Origin: Beverwykella pulmonaria
Lineage: Eukaryota > Ascomycota > Dothideomycetes > Pleosporales > Melanommataceae
Direction: 5' to 3'
NCBI GenBank assembly: GCA_001599595.1
Contig: BCHH01000005.1
Location: forward strand, 1,743,552-1,807,551
Length of the DNA: 64,000 nucleotides
This document shows positions 11,576 through 23,036 of this stretch, piece by piece. A program made the position numbers and the translations under genes. How positions within the stretch are numbered: the stretch's first letter is position 1; every line of letters begins with the position of its first letter. The notes under the pieces were generated by a model, which made no database searches, was not told where the DNA came from, and saw only the letters and a program-made list of their open reading frames with translations.

Positions 11576-12890
11576 TACTCGATACCACTGCACCATTCCT
11601 CACTGACTTGCAATGCCAGAGCGTGTTCAGTCATCAAGCGAGCGTTCACTGTGCTCGCTATCTACTACCTTGGAACCACCCACCCAGCTTCGGCAATGAT
11701 TACCTCTCAGCAAACGTTAGAAGACATTTGAGCAATGCTAGTCAGAGATGCCAGGATTTAACCCTGCAACGTTCTGGTGCAACGGTTGAGAATCCCCTAT
11801 GCTCTAACCCTGAGGTGTTTACCCACGCGTGCCAAATCCTATCAGATAATGTGCAATCCCCAACCCCCGACAGTAAGGCACATCGCAGTCCCCAACGGAA
11901 GTAACAGTCTCCTGATCTTACAGTCCGAATTGGGAAAATAGTCCGGGCAGCCCCCATGTGGGTTACGCCCTGCCACGCCACCTCCCGCAATCCCTCGATC
12001 TCACGTAGCGGGAACCATGTTGTTTTAAACTCCGTGTTTGGGGATTCCTATTGACGCGCTTCTTCTGGATACACATGGATTTCGGACAAATATACTGGGT
12101 CAATGCAAACGTGGCTTACCGCCACCCTCACCACTCGCATGTAAGCGCGTCTTGCCCCTCAATATTCATACTTACTCGTGCGAATGAATGTAATTAACAA
12201 ATTTGGCAAACGCTGAACCACAAAGGACCCAGAAGTCACAGTCGTCAGCCTCGAGATGCTCGGTGCTCGGCTTCAGAGCGCTTGGGGCCGAGATCAAGAT
12301 ATGATTTGCAATCAGATATTAGTCAGCTTAAAGGATACAAGTCATGATGGATGGCAGATCAGATGTCTGAAATGGTGTGAGCCTTGAGGGAAGCTTTTGA
12401 GTTCGATGACCACAACCAGAATGCTCATGTTACACTAAAGCCACACGGCATTGAATCGGAATGATAATGCGATCGTGGCAACTGTGAAGGGTCGACCTGA
12501 GTTTCAGGTTTTGTATACGTCAACGAATGTGCAATGATGCAGGAAAAAGTGAGCTGGGGCGGATACGCGCAACTTCGGTGGAACATGATTCACTAAGGGA
12601 ATTGGAAGATGCAGGTAATGATCTAGTCTAACATGACTAATATCCTCGAATAGTAACGGGTTCTCTGGTTGTGATTTAACAACGGACTGTTGGTAGTCGA
12701 AGTGCACAATCATTTGAGAAAACATGTAGTAGGGGATTTAGTTGTGATGGGTTGAATTAAATGTTGACATAAAGAGTAGAGATGAATCGAGGTTATCAAT
12801 CTCACCGTGACTTCCAGAGAAAGTCCCAAGATGTTGTTCAGATGACGTATCCGTCGAGAATATGGTGAAGACGTCAATTCCCTTACAGAT
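11576..12890. other. 1.3-kb intergenic region between convergent DTD and P450nor genes
   Basis: Holds the 3' ends of both neighbours. No coding frame with recognisable content. A B-box-like GGGTTAAATCC on the minus strand near 11755 does not fold into a tRNA. Nothing else seen. Confidence 0.4.
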
Positions 12891-14396
12891 CTACCATACC
12901 ACAGGCAATTCCGTGATCCCAACGTCCTTCTTCGGCGGCGTCCACTTGATTTCCTCGAACGGGATTGCGAGTCTCAAGTCTGGCAGTCTTTGGAAAATTG
13001 TAGCTGTTGCAACAACCGTCAGCTAAATCGTCACACCTCGTCACTCAAGTATCGCAGGTTAGACTTACCAAACACAATCTCCAACTCCCGCCTCGCCAAC
13101 CCCTCAGCCACACAACGGTGCTGTCCCCACCCATACCCCATCGCCTTCACCCAGTCCTCGCCCCTCCCGCCCTTCTCCTTCGGTGCAAACCTCAAGATGT
13201 CGAACGTCCCTGGGTCCGAAAATACATCCTCGTCGCGACTCGCCGACTGTGTGGCCGCGATAATGCCTTCACCGGCTTTGATAGTGTGCCCACCAAGCTC
13301 GATGTCGACTTTGGCTACTCTGCGAGTAGCCATAGCGGATGCGACATGCCAGCGGCAGAGCTCGGAGACGAATATGGGAGCAAGGCTGGGGTCAGCTTTG
13401 AGTTTTGCGAGGTCGTGCGGGTGTTGGAGAAGTGTGACAACACCGAGGTTGATCATGTTGACCATAGTAGCGTTACCAGCGACGAGCATCAGGAAGGCAA
13501 TTTGAATAGCATCGGAGCGATCTAAGTGGCCAGGGATCACTTGTTCGGTTACAAGTTTACTGATCAGATCGGCTTTGGGCTCTTTGGAGCGCTGGTCGAC
13601 GAGCGAGCCAATGTAGTCGAGGAGCGTTTTATTGGCGCTGGAGGCTTCGGTTGCGGTGCTGCTGCCATTGCTGCGGATGGCGTTTTGCTGTGTGAGGAAC
13701 TCGAGGTCTTCGAAAGGGACGCCCAGGATGCCGTAGATGATGTAAGAGGGCACCGGTAGTGCGAACTTTTCTACCAGGTCAACAGGCTGCTCGCAGCCAT
13801 CTTTGATCATGGTATCGAGGAGAGTGTCAACAGTTTGTTGGATGTGTGGGCGCATCTTCTCGACCGCTAACCTGTTAATGAAGGGTTCAACCATGCTCCT
13901 GGATATATATTATTAGCCATTACTCAATCTTGCTCATGGGTTAGGGGAGAGTCACCTTTGTTGCATGTGTTGCGGTGGGTCCATATCGACAAACGTGGGC
14001 TTATTCTTGCCGGCTTCCTTCCCTCCAGCACTCATCTCTGGGAACCCTGGCCGACTGCGCTCCTGATGCTCTGTTAGGAAGCAACTTCTAATGTGGAGTA
14101 ATAGAAATACAAAATACCTTCGACAGCCGATCATCTGTTAACACGCTGACAACATCCTTGTGCTTCACTACCAGCCATGGGTGACTTCCGTCCCAAAGCT
14201 CGACTCTCGATATAGGCTCCGTAGCCCTTAGCTTTGCATACTCTGCCGGCGGATCCCAAGCTTGTGGTCGTGCGAAGGGGAAGCTGGGTGGCGAAGAGAT
14301 AGCACTCATTGCGGTTCTAGTTAAGAAGTATTTGAGATGGTTGGATGTAAGAGAACTTCGCAGCGAATATTGTAAGATTCGCTGTGAGCTGATCAT
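12891..14396 (-). CDS. CYP55: Cytochrome P450 nitric oxide reductase (P450nor, CYP55 family), possible mitochondrial long form
   Basis: P450nor reduces two NO to N2O using NAD(P)H directly, without a reductase partner, in fungal denitrification and NO detoxification. Exons 14118-14396, 13956-14062, 13069-13898 and 12891-13003 are in phase. From the inner ATG at 14309 the protein is 413 residues, close to the roughly 400 of Fusarium P450nor. From the upstream in-frame ATG at 14396 it gains 29 residues, rich in Ser, Arg and Leu with no acidic residue, which look like a mitochondrial presequence. Motifs: PPSFPFARPQAWDPPAEYAK, KPTFVDMDPP, VPSYIIYGILGVPFEDLE, TQQNAIRSNGSSTATEAS, the I-helix LLMLVAGNATM-type segment, ELCRW (ExxR) and the haem loop YGWGQHRCVAE. 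All are typical of CYP55. Two start codons imply dual targeting, as known for Fusarium P450nor. Confidence 0.95.
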
Positions 14397-15492
14397 ATCA
14401 ATCTTCGATACTGTAGTCTGCTCAAATTACCTCGCAACCAGTCATATATATATGTCTACACAAATGCTACGCTTTGTAGCTCTGCCAAACAAAGGCATCG
14501 TATGATTCTTGCGCTTTGTCAGACTGACTGCTCCGTCGGCACATGTGTCGTGCATGAGGACGTGTGATACTCCAATATTTCCATTTCCACGGAGAAGCCT
14601 TCAGCATGAAGCGGGCCAAACAGGTCCCAGAAAGCCTAGTAGACGTTCAGGGAATTATGCGGCTGCGGCAGGACTGACACGCCAATTTAGTAACTACCAT
14701 CTCAAGATTGGCCGACGTAGCCGGTAGGGTTACTGTTGTGCTACTGTCGCCGAGCCATTCTCAAGCTCAAGGTTTATCAATAGCCTATGCCAAGTTCTCC
14801 TCGTCGTTAGACAGGCAATTAACATGCTCATTTAGCGCTCGGGAGCGGGCTATTTGCGGGGAAGTTCAACACAAAGCTGCGCTGCGGATATTAGCCAGAT
14901 TTTGCATGAGGTGACATGATTATTCATGCAACTCTTGGTAGTATAAATGAAAAAGACACTAATCGGCAGTGATGGCCAAGTTACGAGGCGGGTTTTTTTC
15001 CTTGTGCAGAGCGATCAGGGGGTCATGAAAGTACTGTGTTGGGAGTTTCTCTGACAGAATGAAATAGCGACTCCGCGGCTCGGCCGGACAAGACAATGAT
15101 GATGGTTGAGCATGAAATACGAGGACGAGTTGACAAGTGAAGGAACTACGTTGGATTTAAGCTTTTGCTGATGTATCCTCATGACTTCTGGGCGGGGATG
15201 GGCAATAGTTGGATCCAGAATTGCTTATTGGAGAGTTGAAGGTGGATCGCTTACCAAACTGCGAGTACTCCAATATTCGCTGCCTAAGGCGCCGCATTGA
15301 AAACGGCTAAATAGCTTACGGATAGATTCCAAGCTCGTTTTGTATTGGATCAAATATTTTCTTGCCGTTGTCGAGTTGTCGGTTTGATGTCCGTCACAGG
15401 TCGACGAGTTATGTATGGAAGTCGCAAAGTCGGGCTAAACCTATTCGACCAATGACTAAATGAAAGAAGCTTAGCGTCCACTGAACCCATCC
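14397..15492. promoter_or_regulatory. Divergent intergenic region between P450nor and the DUF1365 gene
   Basis: About 1.1 kb between two outward-facing starts, so it should hold both promoters. I could not identify a credible oxygen-, nitrate- or NO-response element by eye. No coding signal. Confidence 0.4.
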
Positions 15493-17826
15493 ATGACGCG
15501 GTACATGTTTGACATCTGTCAATTTTTCAACTTCAACATCATCTCTCTCATGAAGACCACAACCTACGGTCTATATGGCCTCCTTCTCCGGTCTATTTCT
15601 TGTCTCCTTTCTGTGTTACCCAGCATAGTTGCCCTGGAGTGGTATTCTTGGCCATTCCTTGTTCTTTGGACGATTTGCGGTATCGTACGATGTTACTACT
15701 ATGACCCAAACCTCCTTCAGGATTGCTTCATCTTCGGGCTTGTCAACGGTTTTCTGCTAAGGTGGAAAATTTGGGAGTTACTGTTCACGAAATGGGACCA
15801 TCTACAAGCGTTCAATGTTGCCTCTAGCCCGATATATTCGGTATTAGTCCTGAGTTTCACGGTTCTGAGCGTCTTCCTCGGAACGGTTTATCTCCATCGC
15901 AGGTTCGGTGGTAAGAAAACGGGCACATTTGAGAGTAAATTCTCTCCGGGATATAGAGAGTACATGCCGCCTACACATCCCAAACCCCTCATTTTCCCGT
16001 GCCAGACGATACACGCACGCGTATTCCCTAAGCAACATGCATTTGGGTACTCATATCTCCTCTATGGCATCCCGATATTCCATAAAATGACCGCCGCTGA
16101 TGGAACTCGTTACGGGATTTGGAATGATAGCAAGAAGGGGAATTGGTGGCTGCAAGTGAGGGCCGAGGATTATCTAGAGCGAGGGTACGGCCACCTGGGA
16201 TTTTATGAGAAGCTGAAGATGACTTTGAGGAGTCAGGTACGTTTTTATACGCTGGATTCATTCTTGAATATCCTCCCGAATGGTATATTGGCAATTACTG
16301 ACTTATTTAGGGAGTACAAGATTCTGAATGGTCATATGCATATCTGGTCACTGCACCCCGGTTCTTCGGTTATTCATTCAATCCAGTGTCTTTCTGGTAT
16401 ATCTACGATGAGCAACACGAGCTGAAGAAGATGCTTCTCGAAGTCAACAATACCTTTGGGGAACGGCGACTTTACGTGCTGCATGGCTCCGGTCCTTTCG
16501 AGTCTCCCCAGACATCCAGCTCTGAAACCCTGACAATCGATGTGCCCGATGTTCCCAAGAAGCGGTTCGTGGATAATTGGCCAAAGGACTTTCATGTATC
16601 ACCATTCAACTCTCGAAAAGGACACTACTCGTTGAAGGCACTCAATCCCTTCCCCTCTCCTAGCTATGAGTCCGCTCATGTCGACAACACCATCACTTTG
16701 ATGTCTTCGAAAGACCATGCCAAGATTGTTGCACGGGTTCACTCGATTGGGGAACCTTTAGATCCCGATAATCTTGGTATCTTCGGCACCATACGCTTCG
16801 TTGGTGGATGGTTTTGGGTTGGTCTTATGACCTCTCCACGCATCATGAAGGAGGCTTTTAAGCTCTTCTTCCGACGAGGTCTACATGTTTGGCTTAGACC
16901 AGAACCACTTTCATCGAGCATTTGGCGCACACCCACCTCCATAGAAGTGTAAGTGATTCAAACCCTTTTGTCACATCATACTTATATTCATCAGTACTCT
17001 TCAAGAAGTCTTCCGGAACTATTTGGATTACTTAGCTAATTTGACAGTTGATGGTTTCAACATTGTATATCATACAGCGATTCCCGATCTGGGGAAGGAG
17101 TTGATTACAGGCACATCCGTCTCTGGTCGTAGAATTAAACCCAAAGAGATGGAAATGCGAGTTCTCACGCCGGCATTTTACTCCCGCTTCGTACATTATG
17201 CGCACACTTCCGAAGCCATTGACCGCGAGTGCCTTTTTGTCGACAAAAGGAATCAAACATTAGAGATCTTGCATTCAGAGCTCCTTCCTCTCCTATTACC
17301 GGATTCTAAATCACCGCCGCCCGAAGATGAAGCTTGGATGGTAAGGAGAGGCTACTTGGATGAGATGCGATGGGCACTACTGCGTTATTTGAGATGTCCA
17401 CCAGAAGAACCCGCATATCCCGAGACGTCTCATCCTCCGAACGTCAGCGTCTCCGATATAAGATCCCTGCCATATTCGGACCTGGACAATTTCGTCCAGA
17501 GGCAGCCCAACAATTTCATTGCCGGATCTTACAGAAGAGCCGTTACGAAGATGTTTTTGGCACAGCGATTTGCTCTTGGATTCGTTGGGATTGTTGACGC
17601 GGTCGATGTCCTTTTAAGAATTTGGCTGTGTTATATTGGATCCTCGTATGTGGTTTCGTGGGCTCGCGAGGCAGAGCAGAACGGATTTGGTGCAAGAGTA
17701 GAGGCAATCCCAGACACATGTCTTGGACAGTTGAAGGGGGCAAATATGAACTGGTCACGGCTACTGGGGATAGGGACGTGGATGTGTGCGTGTCATTTCT
17801 ATGGCATGTCCAAAGGGTACAGGTAG
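15493..17826 (+). CDS. DUF1365-domain membrane protein
   Basis: Exons 15493-16236, 16311-16948 and 16995-17826 join in phase to 737 residues. The N-terminus has about three to four hydrophobic segments (about 25-130), so it is probably membrane-bound. The DUF1365 block begins with TIHARVFPKQHAFGYSYLLY. Its hallmark VTAPRFFGYSFNPVSFWYIY spans the first splice junction region, and LLEVNNTFGERR follows. The C-terminal part (about 490-737) is a poorly characterised extension with a hydrophobic pair near 690. In bacteria DUF1365 proteins sit beside cyclopropane-fatty-acid-synthase-like enzymes and FAD oxidases, which suggests lipid modification, but no such partner is seen here. The start at 15493 gives a short leader; an in-frame Met lies near 15550. 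Confidence 0.85.
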
Positions 17827-18705
17827 ACGCTGATAGACGCCGGCTATACACTGCTTCCATTCGCATGAGTTGCTGTGAAAGCGAGCACTCTGGCACCTCA
17901 ACCCTTGTGAACCACCATCGGAGTCATACTCGATGTTTTCACGTGTTTGCATAAAGTTTAGCATCAGCGGTCGAAAGGTATGTCTGTTCTGGCCGGCTCT
18001 AGCCACAATGATCGGATAGCCGAGGTAAATCACCAACCCCAACGTAGGCTAGCGTCAGAATTAGCATTCATTAGCGCTCATTCTTGGGGCTCTTGGACGT
18101 GCGTCTTCACATGTCCCCAAAGTCAAACAACAAAGAACGCAGCAACGCAGCAGTGCCAGCACATGTGAAGCTGCGTGCAGGTCGCGTGCCACACAAAAAG
18201 CTTACTCCAGTGTCAATTCAGACACGGCACAAGCATGAGAGCAAGACCAACAACGCATGAAAAGGTCAAGATGTGAGCTGAAGGACTCACAAGCCATTGG
18301 CAAACGTCATCCCGTTCCTGGCTCCGTCCCCATCGAACCGGATCGGCACCCTTCTCTTAAACACTTTTCCCTTTGGGCCGAGGAGCAATCCGACACAGCT
18401 CCATGGCCGCTAATTCACGATGGTTTGTTCCTCGGTGCGCGGTCGGCCCAATGGTGCGGTCACCCGGACGCTCCCGACCACTGCTAGCAATGCAGCTTGC
18501 CATCTTGGGGTCTGGGGTTGGATGGACTTTCATAAGAGCTTGGCCGGCTGCTCCAAAATAACTCCGAGGCAGCTTTAGTGTCATCGTCTTGTTATTCTGG
18601 TCAAAAAGCCTTTCCTCACTTCATCCTTCTTCTCGTTGTCCATTCAAGGGATTGTTTACGTATACTCCAATAATAACCCACATTCTTGTATACACAGTCC
18701 TCACC
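17827..18705. promoter_or_regulatory. Upstream region of isocitrate lyase
   Basis: About 880 bp, with the DUF1365 3' end at the left. The segment close to 18706 is pyrimidine-rich, as in many fungal leaders. A CCAAT lies near 18432. I do not claim a specific activator site. Confidence 0.35.
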
Positions 18706-20516
18706 ATGGCAAACATTGACGCCGAGGAGCAGAAGTATCAGCAGGAAGTGGAAGAGGTGAAGAAGTGGTGGAATGATTCCCGATGGAGATATACGCGGAG
18801 ACCGTTCACAGCGGAGCAGATTGTAGCCAAGAGAGGCAACCTGACAATCGAATATCCCAGCAATGCACTATCGAAGAAGCTGTGGGGGATATTGGAGGAC
18901 AGGTTCCAGGTAAGTCAAACTTTTACGACGTCTTTGGGAACAGACTAACATGTCATAGAATCGGGATGCAAGCTACACATATGGCTGTTTAGACCCTGTC
19001 ATGGTTACTCAGATGGCGAAGTACCTAGACACAGTCTATGTTTCCGGCTGGCAATGCTCGTCGACGGCTTCATCGACCGATGAGCCCGGCCCAGATCTCG
19101 CAGATTATCCTATGGTATACTTTCCCAGGCCATTCTTCATATCTAGCTAATTTTCCTCAGACCACCGTTCCAAACAAAGTCCAGCATCTCTTCATGGCAC
19201 AACTCTTCCACGACCGCAAACAACGGGAAGAGCGCCTTTCCACCCCGAAGGCACAGCGCTCCAGCGTTGCCAACACTGATTTCCTGCGCCCAATTGTTGC
19301 CGATGCAGATACCGGACACGGAGGCCTGACGGCCATTATGAAACTCACAAAGCTGTTCATCGAGAAGGGTGCCGCGGGTATTCACATTGAGGACCAGGCT
19401 CCGGGAACAAAGAAGTGTGGACACATGGCTGGAAAGGTGCTGGTGCCGATCAGTGAGCATATCAATCGGTTGGTTGCTATTCGAGCTCAGGCAGACATCA
19501 TGGGTACGCAGCTACACTCCTAGCCCGGATATCGATTTAAGCGCTGACAATTCTAGGATCTAATCTCCTTGCCGTTGCCCGTACCGACTCCGAAGCTGCA
19601 ACTCTCATCACATCGACCATCGACGCCCGCGATCACCACTACATCATAGGGTGCACAAACTCTGCCCTACAACCCCTCAGCGAGCTCATGAACGCAGCCG
19701 AACAAGCTGGGAAGAACGGAGCTGAACTCCAAGCCATTGAAGATGCTTGGACAAAAGAGGCACATCTCAAACTCTTCCACGAAGCTGTCATCGACACTAT
19801 CAACGCTGGAGTACACGCCAATAAGCAGGAACTAATCCAAGATTTCTTAGCCAAGAGCAAGGGCAAGAGCAATGCGGAAGCGAGAGCCATTGCGAAGGGC
19901 TTGACCGGCGTTGACGTATACTTCAACTGGGACGCAGCGAGAACTCGGGAAGGTTACTATAGGTACCAAGGCGGTTGCCAATGCGCTATCAACCGCGCTA
20001 TTGCATACGCACCATACGCAGATATGATATGGATGGAGTCGAAACTACCAGACTACGCGCAGGCCAAGGAATTTGCGGAAGGCGTGCATGCCGTGTGGCC
20101 AGAGCAAAAGTACATTTTCTTCAACCAACCAGAATTCCGTGAGACTAACAGATTCCAGACTATCATATAACCTCTCCCCCTCATTCAACTGGAAAGCCGC
20201 CATGCCCCGCGACGAACAAGAAACCTACATCAAGCGCCTGGCCGCCCTCGGCTATTGCTGGCAATTCATCACGCTCGCCGGTCTACACCAAACCGCCCTT
20301 ATGGCTGATACCTTCTCCAAGGCGTACGCCAAGCAAGGCATGCGTGCTTATGGTGAAATTATCCAGGAGCCCGAGGCCGAGAACAAGGTCGATGTCCTCA
20401 CGCACCAGAAGTGGAGTGGCGCCAACTATGCGGATAACCTGTTGAAGATGGTGAGTGGGGGGGTGAGCTCGACGTCGGCGATGGGTAAGGGCGTTACGGA
20501 AGATCAGTTCAAATAG
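18706..20516 (+). CDS. icl1: Isocitrate lyase
   Basis: Cleaves isocitrate to glyoxylate and succinate, the first committed step of the glyoxylate shunt, in peroxisomes/glyoxysomes. It is needed for growth on acetate and fatty acids. Exons 18706-18909, 18959-19114, 19161-19503, 19557-20109 and 20159-20516 are in phase and give 537 residues, the normal fungal size. Key motifs are [13 protein letters not shown], the [15 protein letters not shown] substrate loop, [19 protein letters not shown] with catalytic Cys at about 206, [20 protein letters not shown], and [11 protein letters not shown]. The last intron holds a decoy reading frame that stops early; splicing at 20109/20159 restores the conserved [15 protein letters not shown]. 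There is no C-terminal SKL-type signal (the protein ends EDQFK). Regulation by acetate and glucose repression is expected from the family, not shown here. Confidence 0.96.
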
Positions 20517-21117
20517 GGAAAGAGCGGAGAGGGGTGGCTGTAGATAATGAAATTGCAAAGTTCACGCTGTAAGCCCGGGTCCATTCACAACAACACTGTG
20601 AGATTGATTTGGGCACGCTCTTCTGCAACGATCCTCTTGACTAACAAATCTGTCTGAGAAAGTATCTTCTACCAAGTCTTGTTAGTGTAAACTGGGTCTT
20701 GATCAGCTTCACGGTGTTAGAAGGCTTCGTGTGCAGCACGCACTAAGACTCGAAGGGCTTCAGGAGTTGTGGTAGTGATGTAATGTTGAGCAAATAGCAC
20801 GCATACACCTAGGAAAACAAAGACGATGTACGCGCCTAGAGGTAGTAGTACTTAATATTAATATACTAAGCTAATTTAAGTAGCAGGAAGAGTAACAAAT
20901 TACCTGCAAGGAAAAGTGGCCTCAGCAAGTTCCTGTTTCGCAATCACACATATACACTACCCACGTCAGCTAGCAACCCTACGCTTAGTTCTTCTTAACA
21001 GAGGCAGTACAAGACCCCTCCTCATCGCGCGGGTGCACAGCCACATCCAATGCAACCAAGATCCTTCCTTTTTCTTTCCAAGCATATTCGTACGCTTGGT
21101 TTCTTCATCTTCTAACT
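20517..21117. other. Intergenic, 3' side of isocitrate lyase
   Basis: No coding signal. The part 20830-20910 is AT-rich. Nothing else noted. Confidence 0.35.
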
Positions 21118-21785
21118 CTATCTTGACGAGCTTCTCAAACATTGCGATGACTCACAGTGTACACTGACTGACGGTAGAATAGCATATTCCGTCCAAGTTT
21201 CGTGCCTGCATCTGTGGGTTACTGCATAAGATGGAAAACGGGCCTTCGGATACTTTAGGTCTGCGAGGACTTCGTAGTGGCCCGCAGTTGCTGGGACGTA
21301 GACCGACATGACGAGCATGTGCTCATCCACGTGACGGAAGTGCTCCGGATCCGAGACTACATGGATGAAAGGGGTGAGGTGCGAAACCACACTGATGTCC
21401 TTCTCTGAGTAACTAGGATTGGGCGCGATGATTTTTATGGGTTGTGCTGATGGATCTTTTTATGCGTATAGGCTTTAGAGGATGTTGGCGGTGTTGCTGG
21501 CGACGATGTGCTTGTGGGTGATTGAGTTAACCTGAATTGAGGATACCCTGGTTCTACTATGTCTACAAACTTTTCCAATGAATGCCTATACCTACACGAG
21601 GGGCGTCGCTATTTTTACTCCTCGGTGGAGGCCAGGGTTGGACCATTTTGTCTTTCGCAACTTTGCAGAATATTGGTTTTTGGTTGTGAGTGTATTGTTC
21701 TAGCTTTCTCTACGATGAGAGCGGCATTTTCGATCATCCCGCGCGTAAAGATGCTGTCGTAGAAACACACGAGCGAGACTGTACT
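21118..21785 (-). pseudogene. Decayed protein-coding gene of unknown family
   Basis: Read on the minus strand, three stretches look like real coding sequence but cannot be read through. A first piece (about 21785-21618) contains YDSIFTRGMIENAALIVEK and ends in stop codons TAA and TAG close together. A second (about 21580-21530) contains SLEKFVDIVEPGYPQF. It is followed by a one-base frame change into ITHKHIVASNTANIL, then TAA, then SLYA, then TAA. The third (about 21455-21118) is open and contains PSYSEKDISVVSHLTPFIHV, PEHFRHVDEHMLVMSVYVP and HYEVLADLKYPKARFPSYAV. No introns of workable size remove the stops. I do not recognise the family. All four stops could derive from CAA or CAG codons by C-to-T change, compatible with RIP, but that is inference. 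A real gene with unusual splicing is the alternative. Confidence 0.45.
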
Positions 21786-22424
21786 TTAATATAACATACT
21801 CCAACAAATGAAAGTCTTGCGCGGTGAGCTTTCACATTGTTAGAAATCTTAGAGAAAAATGGTGTGCTTAGAAGTGAAACTTTGTGTAATGCTTTCGAGG
21901 TGATTGTTAGCAGTATTCAATGAAATGGTGCACTCAGCCTCGCGTTCAATGTGAAAGATCTAGCACGTGACACCCATCTCCTTCCAACCCCTTAATTGGT
22001 CCGCCCTGACATCATCCATTCGTTATGCCTTAGATCGTTTCTTGACCCTCTCAAATTTGCCCCGAATTTGAATTTCCCAGCGTGAGAGCCGCGCAATATC
22101 AACCCTGCTGCGCCTCACGGCACCCAATCCATCCGTCTGAGCCGCGCGAACAACGACAGCGGATACGGCTATGGAGTAAGCGTGAGAAACACAGCCGCCC
22201 GAAATTGTGATCAGCTGGTCGTAAACTAGGTAGCAGGATTCTCATAAGACAGGAGTGACAGGAGTGATGAAGTTGTGTTTTACGAATTCGAATCCCAGCA
22301 ATTTGCGAAATCTTCGGACGACGTCAATTTTCAGAGGAAGGAGCTGCGATATAAAACCCTTGCAATAACTCGATTTTCTGGCCATCAGAACCAAAATTGA
22401 AAACAAACTTGGATCTTGCTTCAT
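21786..22424. other. Intergenic, upstream of the small membrane-anchored hypothetical
   Basis: AT-rich near 21790-21950. No coding signal seen; it probably contains the promoter of the 22425 gene. Confidence 0.35.
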
Positions 22425-23036
22425 ATGGAAGTTCAGACTGCACCTCTCCCACATCAAACAAATACAAGCAATTCTAACACTGTCGGAAACAACAACTCTA
22501 TGCTCCTGAGGTTACCATCCGCGACCGGCATTTCCGAAATCCCAGCCTTAAACACATCTACACATACTAGCTCAAACATGGCGAGAAAAATACCAGACGA
22601 TATGCCACCTATCGCGACGCCACCATCAAAGTCACCAACTCCCAGGGCGGACTCAGCGATATCCTCTCACAGTTCGTCCGTCGCCGCTCCCTCACCGAAC
22701 TTCGAAGAGCCACTTTACACGGAGATACGAATCCCGCTACCTCAGATCTCTCAACCTCCATCATCTACATTGACATCGCGATCTCGTGCACATACACTTG
22801 CATCGTCCTTGTCGCCCTTCCATCGACGACGGCCTTCAAGTCCCTCGGCCGGGGAGGAAGGAAAGGGATCTACGGCAAGTGCGATGAAGAATTTGACACG
22901 GAGGAAGAGAAGGGCTGGGACAGTTGGTGCATTGGCAATAATACCAGCCGTGTTAGTGTTGAGCGCAGAGTTGTTTACGCCCGGGGAGGAGGGCAGAGGT
23001 GAGAGAGAGAGCAGGAGGGATGGGAAGGGGAGTTGA
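22425..23036 (+). CDS. Hypothetical protein with single C-terminal membrane segment
   Basis: One exon, 203 residues from the ATG at 22425. The N-terminal two thirds are Ser/Pro/Thr-rich and disordered, with many SP sites. A basic cluster NLTRRKRRAGT precedes one hydrophobic stretch (VGALAIIPAVLVLSAELF, about 168-185), followed by a short charged tail. This is the layout of a single-pass protein with its bulk in the cytosol. I recognise no domain. The frame is open for its whole length and the codon use is similar to neighbours, but without homology support it could be spurious. Confidence 0.45.
   Translation: MEVQTAPLPHQTNTSNSNTVGNNNSMLLRLPSATGISEIPALNTSTHTSSNMARKIPDDMPPIATPPSKSPTPRADSAISSHSSSVAAPSPNFEEPLYTEIRIPLPQISQPPSSTLTSRSRAHTLASSLSPFHRRRPSSPSAGEEGKGSTASAMKNLTRRKRRAGTVGALAIIPAVLVLSAELFTPGEEGRGERESRRDGKGS

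Noticed and set aside
11715..11800. tRNA-like B-box (GGGTTAAATCC, minus strand) with an A-box-like sequence upstream
   Set aside because: Acceptor and T stems do not pair over the needed lengths and no anticodon loop fits.
12891..17826. P450 and DUF1365 genes as part of a biosynthetic cluster
   Set aside because: The P450 is clearly the NO reductase family and no synthase, transporter or cluster regulator lies nearby.
20101..20169. Early stop in the isocitrate lyase frame (after residues reading YIFFNQPEF)
   Set aside because: It is within an intron (20110-20158); splicing restores the conserved sequence.
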